DNA of 61,544 nt from a virus. Below the pieces are notes generated by a model. That model saw only the letters and a list, made by a program, of their open reading frames with translations, was not told the DNA's origin and made no database searches. The stretch spans positions 1 through 61,544 of the IMG/VR virus record IMGVR_UViG_3300044998_000395. One strand, given 5' to 3'. Both the position numbers and the translations under genes were made by a program. This document shows positions 44,148 to 52,191 of this stretch, piece after piece; within the stretch, counting starts at the first letter, position 1, and every line of letters starts with the position of its first letter.

Positions 44148-45609
44148 CCATGTCCTCCTCTTCGATGCGCTCGCGCTCGGTTTCCGCGTAAACGTCGTCG
44201 CTCAGCACGCCGCGACGCTTCGTTTCGTTGATGAAGGTCTCGTGAGAGATGTCACGCGAGTCGCGCATCTTCTGGAGCTTGTCCACGTCGTCGCTCGAGC
44301 GGATGGCGATCGCGAAGTCGGAGAAGATGTCAACGCCGAAGTTCTCGTCCATCTCAACGCCGATGAAGGCGTGCGCGTGCTTGAAGCCCTCGAGCAGCCC
44401 AGATTCGACCGCACGAACCCAGACCTGCGACGCGGCGTCGTTGTTCCCCTCGTCGAAGATCTTGCCCGTCGCCGTGCTCGACGCGGAGCGCTCGATCAGG
44501 GGCTGCATACCCATGACCTCCATCTGCTCCTCGAGCTTGTTGATGTCGTCAACGCCTGCCGCGATCGCTGAGCCCTTGTGCTCGACAAACTCGAGTGAGG
44601 CGTTTGTGTTCGACACCGCCTTCACCATGTTGGGCGAGATTGTGATGCCCTTCTCGATCTCCTCGTCGGAGAAGCCCTTCGCGAAGAGCAGCCCGATGCG
44701 CGAGAAGCGCAGGTAGTTGCGGTGGTCGGCCGACGACTGCCAGTGCGCGCAGTTCAGCCAAGCGAGGTCCTCGAACGGCGGAGCCGCGGTGAAGAACCCG
44801 GTTTTCTCGAAGTAGATGGTCACTAGCGGAATGCGCTGCATGACCTCGCCCGCCTGGATGACCTCGACCTCGTCAACGCTTATGAAGTCGTTCTGCGAAG
44901 CGGTCTTCATGTACGTGCGATACTTGCCGGGCTCGAGCACGCGCACCTGGTCCGTGAGCTCCTGCCCGTAGTCGCCGTTAGCCTCCATCTTCGTTTCACG
45001 GATGCGCACCTGCGTCGGGTACTCCTCGCCGGTGACCGGGTCGACGCCGCGGCGCCACCCGATGACGGTAGGCGCGGGCACGTGAACGAAGTAAGGACGA
45101 ATGCCGCCCTCGGTCTCATCGCGCAGCGTCTGCCTGCCGCCGGTCTTCGGGTACTCGACGAGGAAGTGCGTCTTGCCGTGCACGGCCGCGTCGTTCATGA
45201 GCGCCTTCGCGAACTCAGTGAGCGACGTGCCCTGAAGGTCGATGTTGTCCTTCATCGGCTCGAGCTGCGTCGGGAGGTCGCCCTTGATCGTGACAGGCCG
45301 CGAGAACGGCTTCTGCACGATTCGCTTCACCGCGTTCTTGTACCCGTTGTAGAGGACGGCGCGGGAGAGCCGGATGAGGTAGTTCTTCCACTCCTCGCGC
45401 GGCTCGCGCGGGAGCCACTGCTCGCCGGCGGCGCGCATCGCGAGCGTGCCTCCGAGGAGGTCGTGCGGCAGCGCCCACCGCGTCGCCATGACCGCCCACT
45501 CGTTGCTGGGAGACTCGACCTTGTCCTCGCCGTACACGAGCGAGGACACGTCGAGGCGCAGGTGCATGGGCACCGGCGAGAACGGCGTGTAGCGGTCTGA
45601 CGAGCTCAT
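44017..45609 (-). CDS. Portal protein (DUF4055-like)
   Basis: A 530-aa protein. WLPREPREEWKNYLIRLSRA near residue 65, FLVEYPKTGGR (about 152) and AHWQSSADHRNYLRFSRIGL near 295 match the DUF4055 portal family. It forms the DNA entry ring. The C-terminus is Pro/Ala/Glu-rich, encoded in the region overlapped by the GT25 gene. Confidence 0.92.
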   Translation of the reverse strand: MSSSDRYTPFSPVPMHLRLDVSSLVYGEDKVESPSNEWAVMATRWALPHDLLGGTLAMRAAGEQWLPREPREEWKNYLIRLSRAVLYNGYKNAVKRIVQKPFSRPVTIKGDLPTQLEPMKDNIDLQGTSLTEFAKALMNDAAVHGKTHFLVEYPKTGGRQTLRDETEGGIRPYFVHVPAPTVIGWRRGVDPVTGEEYPTQVRIRETKMEANGDYGQELTDQVRVLEPGKYRTYMKTASQNDFISVDEVEVIQAGEVMQRIPLVTIYFEKTGFFTAAPPFEDLAWLNCAHWQSSADHRNYLRFSRIGLLFAKGFSDEEIEKGITISPNMVKAVSNTNASLEFVEHKGSAIAAGVDDINKLEEQMEVMGMQPLIERSASSTATGKIFDEGNNDAASQVWVRAVESGLLEGFKHAHAFIGVEMDENFGVDIFSDFAIAIRSSDDVDKLQKMRDSRDISHETFINETKRRGVLSDDVYAETERERIEEEDMDAIPEVPLGLPNAGDNPAAPEGSPDEDPELGAPPAVPPRVPPQ

Positions 45610-45815
45610 ACCTTCTCCTCAAGAACCGAGAGGCGTACTTCGTGGTTGTCCAGCTTCTCGTCCATCTTCTCAGCCGCGGACGCGAGCTTGTCCGTTGCCT
45701 TCGCGAGGCTCTCGAGCCGGGTCGAGAGCTTGACGATGAAGACGACTAGCGCGATGCAGTTCATGGCAATCGTGAAGCCCGCTCCCACGATCGCTACGAC
45801 CACAGCCGGGGTCAT
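45606..45815 (-). CDS. Small membrane protein with coiled coil
   Basis: A 69-aa protein: one transmembrane segment (VVVAIVGAGFTIAMNCIALV, residues 5-24) then a coiled coil (ATDKLASAAEKMDEKLDNHE). This shape occurs in phage holin-accessory or spanin-like proteins. ATGA overlap with the portal gene. A role in lysis is possible. Confidence 0.65.
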   Translation of the reverse strand: MTPAVVVAIVGAGFTIAMNCIALVVFIVKLSTRLESLAKATDKLASAAEKMDEKLDNHEVRLSVLEEKV

Positions 45816-46039
45816 TGGCCGATCTCCAGCTTGACCACGGTCTCGTTGCCGAGGTCACGCTTCATGGAGCTCACGAGTGAGCTGAGGTGCGTGATGGCCG
45901 CGTCGGCAAGGACGCCGTCTGGGACCTGCACGGTAGTCGTAGGCCGTGGGTCGTTCGGCACGAGCTCTGACACAATGCGAACCTTGTGATTGGCGGGATC
46001 AGGATCCCGGATGTCCTTCACGATGTACATGACGATCAT
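45812..46039 (-). CDS. Small hypothetical protein
   Basis: A 75-aa beta-rich protein (MIVMYIVKDIRDPDPANHKV start). GGAGA lies eight bases before the ATG at 46039. Located between the fibre and membrane-protein genes. Function unknown. Confidence 0.6.
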   Translation of the reverse strand: MIVMYIVKDIRDPDPANHKVRIVSELVPNDPRPTTTVQVPDGVLADAAITHLSSLVSSMKRDLGNETVVKLEIGQ

Positions 46040-46052
46040 TGGTCTTCTCCCA

Positions 46053-47561
46053 TCACACCGTAGAGATTGAGTTCTGTACCAGCCAAGTATAAGTGCCAGG
46101 CAGAACAGTGATGTCGTTAGTGTTACTGATATCATTGTTCTCGAGGAAGAAGGCCGGTGCACCAGCGGCCCCATAGTAGACCAGCTCCGCTTCGACTGCG
46201 AAACGGCCATTGATCACGACGAGATCAGTCCATGGGACGCTGATGACGTTCGTGTCGTTGAACACGTCAACGATGCGCGTGCCAACGCGCAGGTAAGCGT
46301 AGCTCGCGCTCCAGGCACTCGTCTGCACGCCTACGATGACGCCGGGGTTCAGCGTGCCGGTGGCCTCAACGTAGAAGACGACCTTCTGGATGCCAGCGTT
46401 CGCGGCCTCGTGCTTCATCCCGCCACCGGCTTGGAACTGGCCGCCGAGGCTGTACGGTCCGGACACGAACGACAGCATCACCTTGCGAGTCGCCTGCACC
46501 TCGTCAACCATGTCTGGGACAAAGAGGACATCGGCGCTGTTCAGTGCGCGGAAGGTCGGTGTGCCGCTAGACACGGCTGGCGACGCGAAGACGCGTGCAG
46601 CCGACTGGCTTGCCAGCGTCGCCGTCAGCGTGCCAGTGCCCGTGACCGGCGAGCCGCTCACCGTGAAGATGCTCGGCAGGCTCAGCCCGACGCTTGTGAC
46701 TGCTGGCACTGCCGCGTTGACCCAGTTCGTGCCATTGAACATCAGCACTTGTTTCGCTGAAGGCGACGGCACGACGACGTTGGCTAGAGCGTCGAGGTTC
46801 GCGGCGGCGATGCGCGCATCTACCGCGGTCGAGAAGTTGGTGACCTGCGACGCGGTGTGTGTGTGCGAAGGTAGGTCGCCCGCCGAGATCGCGGCATTCA
46901 CCCAAGCGGAGCCGTTCCACCGGAGGTACTGCCCGGAGGCGGGCGTGCTGACCGTGACGTCAGACAGCGCGTCGATGGACGCGGCCGCAATGCGCGCGTC
47001 CGCAGCCGTCGAGAAGTCGGTGATGTTCGCCGCGACGTGGGTATGGGCAGAGGGCGGGAACGTGCTAGGCACCGAGGTCAGCTGGTCCCACGCGATGGAC
47101 AGCAGGGCTTGGTGCTGCGTGACGTTGCTGCCCGCGATCCGCACATCCGCGAACGTGCCGCTCACAATGTCAGCGGCGGCGTGCGTGTGGGCACTCGGAG
47201 CGAAGGTGCTCGGGACGTCGGTCAGCTCGGAGTACGCGACGCTACCGTTCACCCACTGTGAGCCGTTGTACCGGAGGACCTGAGCAGCAGCCGGCGTCGT
47301 GATCGTGACGTCGGTCAGGTCGTTGAGCGTCCCGACGGTGGACACCGTCTGGTTGACCCAGATGGAGCCGTTGTACACGAGCGCCTGCCCGTTGCTCGGC
47401 GTCGTGATCGTGACGTCAGTCAAGCCATCGAGAGTCGTAGCGCCGGCTGGGCCCGCTGGACCCTGCGGCCCCTGGGGACCGACCGTCGCAACCTCGACGA
47501 TCTTATCGGGTCCCGTGACCTCGATGACGTCGGTGCTCGTGATGACCTGGATGATGTCCAT
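46053..47561 (-). CDS. Collagen-like tail fibre protein
   Basis: A 502-aa protein. A collagen-type GPQGPQGPAGPAG stretch (about 28-40) is followed by at least five copies of a repeat with LTDVTITTP and YNGSxWVN, and SAHTHAA His motifs typical of fibre shafts. The C-terminal 150 residues are a beta-rich head. It probably binds the host surface. It is unusual that the fibre gene lies between terminase and portal genes rather than after the tail tip. Confidence 0.85.
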   Translation of the reverse strand: MDIIQVITSTDVIEVTGPDKIVEVATVGPQGPQGPAGPAGATTLDGLTDVTITTPSNGQALVYNGSIWVNQTVSTVGTLNDLTDVTITTPAAAQVLRYNGSQWVNGSVAYSELTDVPSTFAPSAHTHAAADIVSGTFADVRIAGSNVTQHQALLSIAWDQLTSVPSTFPPSAHTHVAANITDFSTAADARIAAASIDALSDVTVSTPASGQYLRWNGSAWVNAAISAGDLPSHTHTASQVTNFSTAVDARIAAANLDALANVVVPSPSAKQVLMFNGTNWVNAAVPAVTSVGLSLPSIFTVSGSPVTGTGTLTATLASQSAARVFASPAVSSGTPTFRALNSADVLFVPDMVDEVQATRKVMLSFVSGPYSLGGQFQAGGGMKHEAANAGIQKVVFYVEATGTLNPGVIVGVQTSAWSASYAYLRVGTRIVDVFNDTNVISVPWTDLVVINGRFAVEAELVYYGAAGAPAFFLENNDISNTNDITVLPGTYTWLVQNSISTV

Positions 47562-47887
47562 CAGGTCGTGACCTCCGGGAGGACCTCGAGGACGCCACGG
47601 AGCAGCGTCTGCCTGTCGGTGGTGCTGATCTTGAACTCGACGTCGTAGACGTACTTGCCCTGAGGCAGCGCGGCGAAGCCACTGAAGTCAGCGCGCCCGG
47701 TGAGCGGCGCGGAGATCACGCCGTTGAGCGTGAGCAGCGGCGGGCCCGACGTGTCGTAGGTGGCACGCACCATGCACGTGGCCGTCCAGCCCGTGAGGTC
47801 CCTTGGCGCGCCGGCCGAGTCCTTCCATACGATCGCGAAGGACCAGAGGTCGTTCTCCACGATCTCATACTTCTTGGTGACTGCCAT
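47561..47887 (-). CDS. Fibre/baseplate-associated protein
   Basis: A 108-aa protein. KYEIVENDLWSFAIVWKDSA and LPQGKYVYDVEFK match the small N-terminal domain of baseplate upper proteins (BppU-like). It is followed directly by the fibre gene and probably attaches it. Confidence 0.72.
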   Translation of the reverse strand: MAVTKKYEIVENDLWSFAIVWKDSAGAPRDLTGWTATCMVRATYDTSGPPLLTLNGVISAPLTGRADFSGFAALPQGKYVYDVEFKISTTDRQTLLRGVLEVLPEVTT

Positions 47888-47897
47888 AAAGCGACGA

Positions 47898-47913
47898 GCG
47901 GCGTGTCCGCCGC
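47898..47913 (-). terminator. Hairpin after holin-like gene
   Basis: GCGGCG and CGCCGC pair around TGTC between the 47923 stop and the 47887 start. Likely a 3' end or attenuator. Confidence 0.45.
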
Positions 47914-47922
47914 CCGGCGCGG

Positions 47923-48120
47923 TTACTTCGTGTCGTTCGCGATGCCGCTGCGCAGGAAGGCGCCGATCAGCGCGATGGCCGTCATCTGCACGGCGTCCGC
48001 GAGGGTCAGCGCATCCTGGCCCAGCACGGGCTCACCGGCCGCGAAGCCGGCCCAGGCCGCCAGCAGGGTCACACCGGCCGCGATGTACGTCTTCTTTCCA
48101 CTCAAGAAGCCACGGGTCAT
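47923..48120 (-). CDS. Holin-like small membrane protein
   Basis: A 65-aa protein with two hydrophobic segments (YIAAGVTLLAAWAGFAAG and AVQMTAIALIGAFL) separated by an acidic link, preceded by SGKKT. This matches small class II holin-type proteins. AAGGAG sits six bases before the ATG at 48120. It overlaps a second small gene (48032-48175). No endolysin gene is recognisable beside it. Confidence 0.65.
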   Translation of the reverse strand: MTRGFLSGKKTYIAAGVTLLAAWAGFAAGEPVLGQDALTLADAVQMTAIALIGAFLRSGIANDTK

Positions 48121-48175
48121 AATCGTCTCCTTCAAGAAAGTCTTCCCAGTCAGGTCCAAAGATACACTCCAGCAT
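48032..48175 (-). CDS. 47-aa protein overlapping the holin-like gene
   Basis: AGGAGG lies seven bases before the ATG, one of the strongest ribosome-binding sites in the genome. The product MLECIFGPDWEDFLEGDDYD is strongly acidic and then becomes His/Arg/Gly-rich where it overlaps the holin frame by 89 bases. It could be a translational leader or a regulator of the holin. Confidence 0.45.
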   Translation of the reverse strand: MLECIFGPDWEDFLEGDDYDPWLLEWKEDVHRGRCDPAGGLGRLRGR

Positions 48176-48225
48176 GTCTCGTCCTCCTGGGTGAGAGGGC
48201 GCGCTGCAGTGACGTACCAAAGCGG

Positions 48226-48247
48226 GGCACGGCGGTTAGGCCGCGCC
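48226..48247 (-). terminator. Hairpin after 48254 gene
   Basis: GGCACGG and CCGCGCC pair (one wobble) around an eight-base loop just after the stop at 48254. Confidence 0.4.
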
Positions 48248-48253
48248 CTGCGT

Positions 48254-48547
48254 TCATCGTGCCAAGAGCTGGGCGGCCATGGCCAGCGCGCCCTGCACGA
48301 TGCCGAGCAGGCGGGCATCGACCTGGTCGCCCTGGTTCACAGCCTTGATGCCGGCCTTCAGGGCGACGTTGTCGCGCTCGGCGACGACGGCGTCCCAGAA
48401 GTCAGGCGCCGCCACGAGAGTCGACAGGTGCGTCGCGCGCTCGCTGGCGTACTGGGCCACCTCGTTGAGGTCGGCCGTGAGGTCACGCCCGGCCTCCTCG
48501 GCCGCGCGCTTGAGGATCAACATGAAGTTGTCGATGGGGTCCATCAT
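48254..48547 (-). CDS. Hypothetical protein, lysis region
   Basis: A 97-aa helical protein (DNFMLILKRAAEEAGRDLTA; QGDQVDARLLGIVQGALAMA). Its ATG overlaps the lipoprotein stop. Among membrane and lipoprotein genes it may belong to the lysis set, but nothing specific is seen. Confidence 0.6.
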   Translation of the reverse strand: MMDPIDNFMLILKRAAEEAGRDLTADLNEVAQYASERATHLSTLVAAPDFWDAVVAERDNVALKAGIKAVNQGDQVDARLLGIVQGALAMAAQLLAR

Positions 48548-48897
48548 TCATTCCTTTCCTGGAGCAGTCGCATGGCCTCATCCATGTTAGTGAGGCGCTC
48601 CAGCTTGGAGGCGTCGGCGGCGTTGGGTTCCGCCAGAATGTTCGCACGCGCGGCGTCGCGGATCGCGGGCCACGCGGAGAACGGGATCACGCGCCGGTCA
48701 CCGGCACGCATGGCCGCGTCGAACGCAGCGAAGGTATCCGGCACGGCGGTGGGGCCGGCCTGCACGTCCTGGGCAACGCCTTCCCACGCCATGATGGTCG
48801 TGGGCAGGAGGACGTTGTCCCGGGCGGTCTTGCCCACGCACGCGCCGAGCGCCAGAGTGGCGCACAGGACGACGCAGGCAACGACACTGTTCTTCAT
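48544..48897 (-). CDS. Putative lipoprotein
   Basis: A 117-aa protein with a lipoprotein signal: KNSVVACVVLCATLALGAC, the LGAC lipobox placing the lipid Cys at residue 20. The mature part is helical. It would be anchored in a host membrane; an outer-membrane spanin or superinfection-exclusion role is conceivable. Located between terminase and holin-like genes. Confidence 0.78.
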   Translation of the reverse strand: MKNSVVACVVLCATLALGACVGKTARDNVLLPTTIMAWEGVAQDVQAGPTAVPDTFAAFDAAMRAGDRRVIPFSAWPAIRDAARANILAEPNAADASKLERLTNMDEAMRLLQERNE

Positions 48898-48909
48898 GGG
48901 GCCTCCTTC

Positions 48910-50172
48910 TCAATAAGTGGTGTCCTTGCCGACAACCCCGGCAATGGGGAAACGCCTGTGGATGTAATAGCGGATGGCGTCGCTGATGTGAGTCAGCGGG
49001 TCGTCTGCCTTCTTCTCGATGTCTCCCGCTTGGTCGCGGGTGACGCCCTCAAGGTCGCGGATCACGTACTTGCAGGCCTTGTTCACGTGAAGCCGGCCTG
49101 CGCTCGCTCGGGCGTTGACCGCGTTCACGCAGGAGCGTACCTGCGGGTTCGATTCCGGCACGCGCCACTTGAGCTGGCCCGGGAACAGCGGGTTCAGCGT
49201 CTGCCGCACGAGGTCCCAGTCGCTGCCCTGCACCTTCGCTGACCCGCGGTTGCCGCCGGTCGCGTCACCGTAGAGCAGGATGCCCTGCTTGTGGTCCTTG
49301 AACTTCTCCGCGAAGACCTTACATACCTTGGGTGTGTTGCTGTCCTGCTTGATGTACACCTCGTCGACGACGACCGTGCCAAGCTCCGGGTGTTCCTGCA
49401 CGACGGCCGCGACGCCCGGCTCGACGTTGAAGTCGAGGCAGAGGGCGACGTCCCAGTCGGGGTTGTACTTGACCTCGACGAGGTGCTTCGAGGAGTCGAA
49501 CGCGTAGTAGGCACGCCCCGCGAAGTTTACGAACGAGGCCTTGATCTCTTGGTCGTACGTGAGAGGGTCGAGGTCGCGCTTGAGGCGCTCGATCTCGTCA
49601 GCGGGCAGGACCTCCTCGGACGTCCACGTGAAGCAACCCCAGTCAGTGTCGCCCAGCGCGTCGGTCCAGAGCTCGTAGAAGTGGTCACGGCCCTCGGGCG
49701 TGCCCGTGAAGTCAGCCGTCCCGTTGCGCTCGGCCAGCATGGGCCGCACGTGCTCGCCCCACACCTCGGGCTTCATGTCCGCGAACTCGTCGAACTGGAT
49801 GTGGTCCAGCGGCGAGCCTTCGATGCGGGCAGGCTCGTCGAGTCCTGCACACTCGACCGTGACGCCGTTGACCAGCGTCAGCTTCATCTCTCCGTCCAGC
49901 GGCTTGCCCACCGTGAACGGCTTGAACATCCGCTTGATCGGCTTCCAGAAGATGTTCTTGGCCTGCCTGTGCGTAGGCGCCGCGAACACGATCCGGCCGT
50001 CCTCATGCTCGATCTCGAAGGCCCGGCGGAACCCGCGAGCCTTGCCCGTCATGGTCTTGCCCGAGCGACGGCCGGCGGGCACGACGTTGAAGCGCTTGCG
50101 GCTCAGCAGGAAGTCCCGCTGAGGAACGACGAGCTTCATCTGCTTAGGCAAGATGACCGCGGAGCTCGTCAT
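48910..50172 (-). CDS. Terminase large subunit
   Basis: A 420-aa packaging motor. Walker A PAGRRSGKTMTGK (about 32-44), Walker B HIQFDEFAD (about 128-136), coupling TGTPEGRDHFY, then an RNase H-like nuclease with CLDFNVEPG, LYGDATGG and the last acidic site DDPLTHISDAIRYY. It cuts and pumps DNA with the small subunit encoded upstream. Confidence 0.95.
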   Translation of the reverse strand: MTSSAVILPKQMKLVVPQRDFLLSRKRFNVVPAGRRSGKTMTGKARGFRRAFEIEHEDGRIVFAAPTHRQAKNIFWKPIKRMFKPFTVGKPLDGEMKLTLVNGVTVECAGLDEPARIEGSPLDHIQFDEFADMKPEVWGEHVRPMLAERNGTADFTGTPEGRDHFYELWTDALGDTDWGCFTWTSEEVLPADEIERLKRDLDPLTYDQEIKASFVNFAGRAYYAFDSSKHLVEVKYNPDWDVALCLDFNVEPGVAAVVQEHPELGTVVVDEVYIKQDSNTPKVCKVFAEKFKDHKQGILLYGDATGGNRGSAKVQGSDWDLVRQTLNPLFPGQLKWRVPESNPQVRSCVNAVNARASAGRLHVNKACKYVIRDLEGVTRDQAGDIEKKADDPLTHISDAIRYYIHRRFPIAGVVGKDTTY

Positions 50173-50362
50173 CGAAGTCCTCTTCGTTCTCGGTCAGCAC
50201 CATGTAGTGTACGTTGCCCACGATCTCGTCGCACTCATAACGGAGGAGGCTCCCGTCAACGATGAGCACGGCCTTGTCGATCTCCTTCCCGATGTCGAAG
50301 GCGAAGCCGTCAAGCAACCCGCCCTTGAACTCAGCCCTTCTGCTCTCCGGTTCCGTTGGCAT
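50144..50362 (-). CDS. Small hypothetical protein between terminase genes
   Basis: A 72-aa acidic protein (ATG 50362) that overlaps both terminase genes in another frame. Segments KAVLIVDGSLLRYECDEIVG and VHYMVLTENEEDF look like a small beta fold. Function unknown. Confidence 0.6.
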   Translation of the reverse strand: MPTEPESRRAEFKGGLLDGFAFDIGKEIDKAVLIVDGSLLRYECDEIVGNVHYMVLTENEEDFDDELRGHLA

Positions 50363-50774
50363 AGGCGTTCTCCATTGCCCGGAGCGCCTCGCGGATTCGC
50401 TTCGCCGTGGCGTCCGCGTCGTCGTCCTTGTCGTGCTTGCTCTCGAGGCCAAGCAGCTTATCGAGCCGCTCCTGGGCCGCGATCTTCGTGCGGGCATCGA
50501 CGCCTTCGTCCCGCAGGACGTTCTCGTAGAACGCGATGGCCTTCTCGCGGGCGGTCTCGCGGGTCTCGCCCGCGGCCATCCGCATCAGTTCCCTCGCGTC
50601 GTTGGCAATGCCCTCGTACTTGCGGTGGTCCCACTCGAGCTTGGCCTTCTCGATGAGGAGCTTGACGGCCGCCTTGATGGTCCCCTTGTGGAACCGCCGT
50701 GCCATCATGTCCGAGACGAGCTCGACCAGTTGCTCGTAGGTTGCCTCTGGGAGTTGTTCCTTGTAGCTTCCCAC
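50331..50774 (-). CDS. Terminase small subunit-like protein
   Basis: A 147-aa helical protein: YEQLVELVSDMMARRFHKGT is a candidate DNA-binding region, followed by a long helix and KIAAQERLDKLLGLESK. Size and position just before the large subunit fit. A GTG start lies eight bases after the -10 box of its promoter, so its mRNA is likely leaderless; there is no ribosome-binding site. Confidence 0.8.
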   Translation of the reverse strand: MGSYKEQLPEATYEQLVELVSDMMARRFHKGTIKAAVKLLIEKAKLEWDHRKYEGIANDARELMRMAAGETRETAREKAIAFYENVLRDEGVDARTKIAAQERLDKLLGLESKHDKDDDADATAKRIREALRAMENAYANGTGEQKG

Positions 50775-50782
50775 ACCAGTTG

Positions 50783-50811
50783 AATATACACCGCACGGCG
50801 GGTGGAGTCAA
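50783..50811 (-). promoter_or_regulatory. Promoter of the packaging genes
   Basis: On the minus strand TTGACT, 17-base spacer, TATATT. It starts the terminase-head-tail transcript with essentially no leader before the GTG at 50774. Confidence 0.7.
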
Positions 50812-50946
50812 ACGGAAAATGCGGCGAACGCCTCGCGCACGATCTCCATCTCGACTTCTCGAGCGCGCAAGTCTCGCCGAAGCCACCTTTCTACCGAGCA
50901 GCACGATCTTGGGCGGCAGGTATGGGAACTCCTCCGTGCCCAGCAT
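50808..50946 (-). pseudogene. Small gene apparently interrupted by a frameshift
   Basis: The frame from ATG 50946 begins naturally (TEEFPYLPPKIVLLGRK) but soon becomes Arg-rich shadow. The +1 frame takes over from about 50893 with VERWLRRDLRAREVEMEIVR and EAFAAFSV, ending TGA at 50808. Joined, the two halves give a plausible protein of about 45 aa. This indicates a one-base indel (sequencing, assembly or real) or a +1 shift site. No function can be assigned. Confidence 0.45.
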
Positions 50947-50952
50947 CCATGA

Positions 50953-51216
50953 TCACGGCTTCACCTTCTTGTCGCAGCTCCTGCACCTCGCCTTCCCGTC
51001 GCGAATCACCCAGCTCTTGTTCGTGATCTTCACCTTCTTGCACCCGGGGCACACGCGGTCCGCCGGGATCTTCTTCTCGCGCATCTTGCGCTTGTACTCC
51101 CGCACGTACTCCTTGCGCGCCGCGGGGTCGTCCCAGTTCGCGCGGCGCTTTGACTTCTTCTCCGCCTTCTCGAGTGCGCGTAGGGCGTCACACAAAGCTT
51201 TCACGACATCCGCCAT
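50953..51216 (-). CDS. Small basic zinc-ribbon protein
   Basis: An 87-aa protein: a Lys/Arg-rich helical part (EKKSKRRANWDD; YVREYKRKMREKK) then C-x2-C ... C-x2-C (CPGCKK; CRSCDK), a zinc ribbon. It is probably a DNA-binding protein, in a place where phages often have HNH or terminase-associated factors. It is the first gene after element B copy 2. GGAG lies nine bases before the ATG. Confidence 0.7.
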   Translation of the reverse strand: MADVVKALCDALRALEKAEKKSKRRANWDDPAARKEYVREYKRKMREKKIPADRVCPGCKKVKITNKSWVIRDGKARCRSCDKKVKP

Positions 51217-51531
51217 ATTTCATCTCCGTCGCGAAACCGCCAAACCCGTGAGCTTCAGTTCTACCAACGGAAACCGCAACTTCGCTCAGAACCCCTAACC
51301 CATAAACCAGCCAGACAACGTATTCATCTCAACAATAACACAAACTCCATCTTAGCCTACTTAGTGTTATTATTACGTCTATTGTATCCTGGTACCTGTG
51401 GTAGTTAATCAGAGATTTTCCGTTATGACGCGAGTTTGAGTACAGGGTACCGTTCCTTACATTGCGACTAGTCAAGGGTTACCGCTAACCAGCGCGCATT
51501 TTCAGTTTCCTGTATACAAACTGAACCTCAC
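51217..51531. repeat. Element B, copy 2: inverted-arm intergenic repeat
   Basis: Left arm 51248-51274 is a decayed copy (GTGAGCTTCAGTT, GGAAAC), right arm 51504-51531 is near-identical to that of copy 1. The 16-base block is at 51351-51366 (one change) and GATTTTCCG at 51414-51422. AATAACAC and GTGTTATT flank the block as an extra inverted pair. The region is A+T-rich, has no gene, and the right arm overlaps the 3' end of the gene at 51528. Confidence 0.75.
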
Positions 51532-51887
51532 TCGCCGATGCGAACTCGCTCGGGAACCTCTCTCGCCGGCTTTTCCCCAGTCGCCAGCCACTGCGCCAAC
51601 CACGAGAGCTGCGCAACGCCGACCGGCGTCTTCATGGTCACTTCGCCGCTCTCCCACTTGAAGCGCCACCCGGCCGGGGTCCATTTCACCCGCACGACCT
51701 TCGCGCCCTGATATTCCATTCGCAGTGCGTGCTCCTCGTTCTTGCGCGCGGACTGTGATTCGTCCTCGCAGAAGAACCAGCGCCCAGTGCGAAGCTCCCA
51801 CACGGCCTCGCCGCCCTTGCGCACGCACATCCCGCTCTTGCGCATTTCATGCTCGAGCTGCCCGGCTAGCGTGAGTCTTCTAGGCAC
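51528..51887 (-). CDS. Hypothetical protein
   Basis: A 119-aa protein, rich in Trp and Arg (WELRTGRWFFCEDE; RVKWTPAGWRFKWESG). GTG at 51887 with GGAG nine bases upstream. It is the last gene of the long array from the ligase to here, ending inside element B copy 2. Function unknown. Confidence 0.6.
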   Translation of the reverse strand: MPRRLTLAGQLEHEMRKSGMCVRKGGEAVWELRTGRWFFCEDESQSARKNEEHALRMEYQGAKVVRVKWTPAGWRFKWESGEVTMKTPVGVAQLSWLAQWLATGEKPAREVPERVRIGE

Positions 51888-52114
51888 TTGATGTGCTCCT
51901 TCCAGTTACGGTGTACCCAGCGTATCGCGTCGAGCATGCTCGGGACTGGGGAGTCATTCACGAGCCAGCGCGCCCCGTCGTAGTAGGCGTCGCAGCGCTT
52001 CTCCTTGCACAGGCCGATCCGTACGCCGTACGCGAGAACCGTGTTGTCCGGCATGATGGTGTATTCGATCCCGTTGGCCCGGGCCTCGGCCATCAAGTCG
52101 TCTATGCGGGGCAT
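51866..52114 (-). CDS. Small hypothetical protein
   Basis: An 82-aa protein: MPRIDDLMAEARANGIEYTI, then a Cys-containing beta part (GLCKEKRCDAYYDG) and a helical end. ATG at 52114. The upstream frame to 52339 is shadow. Overlaps its neighbours at both ends. Confidence 0.6.
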   Translation of the reverse strand: MPRIDDLMAEARANGIEYTIMPDNTVLAYGVRIGLCKEKRCDAYYDGARWLVNDSPVPSMLDAIRWVHRNWKEHIKCLEDSR

Positions 52115-52191
52115 GTCATGGCCCTCGCGATCATGGCGGAGGCGTGCGCGGCACCCGGGACCTCGCGGTGCTCGTCGAAGAAGATCTTCAC
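52102..52191 (-). CDS. 29-aa hypothetical protein
   Basis: GTG at 52191 overlaps the VRR-nuclease stop (GTGA) and encodes VKIFFDEHREVPGAAHASAM followed by nine residues. It bridges two confirmed genes; support is its coupling and natural composition. Confidence 0.4.
   Translation of the reverse strand: MKIFFDEHREVPGAAHASAMIARAMTCPA

Noticed and set aside
50458-50946. Full 162-codon frame starting at 50946
   Set aside because: Only its first 17 or so codons look natural; the rest runs antiphase through the terminase small subunit and promoter.
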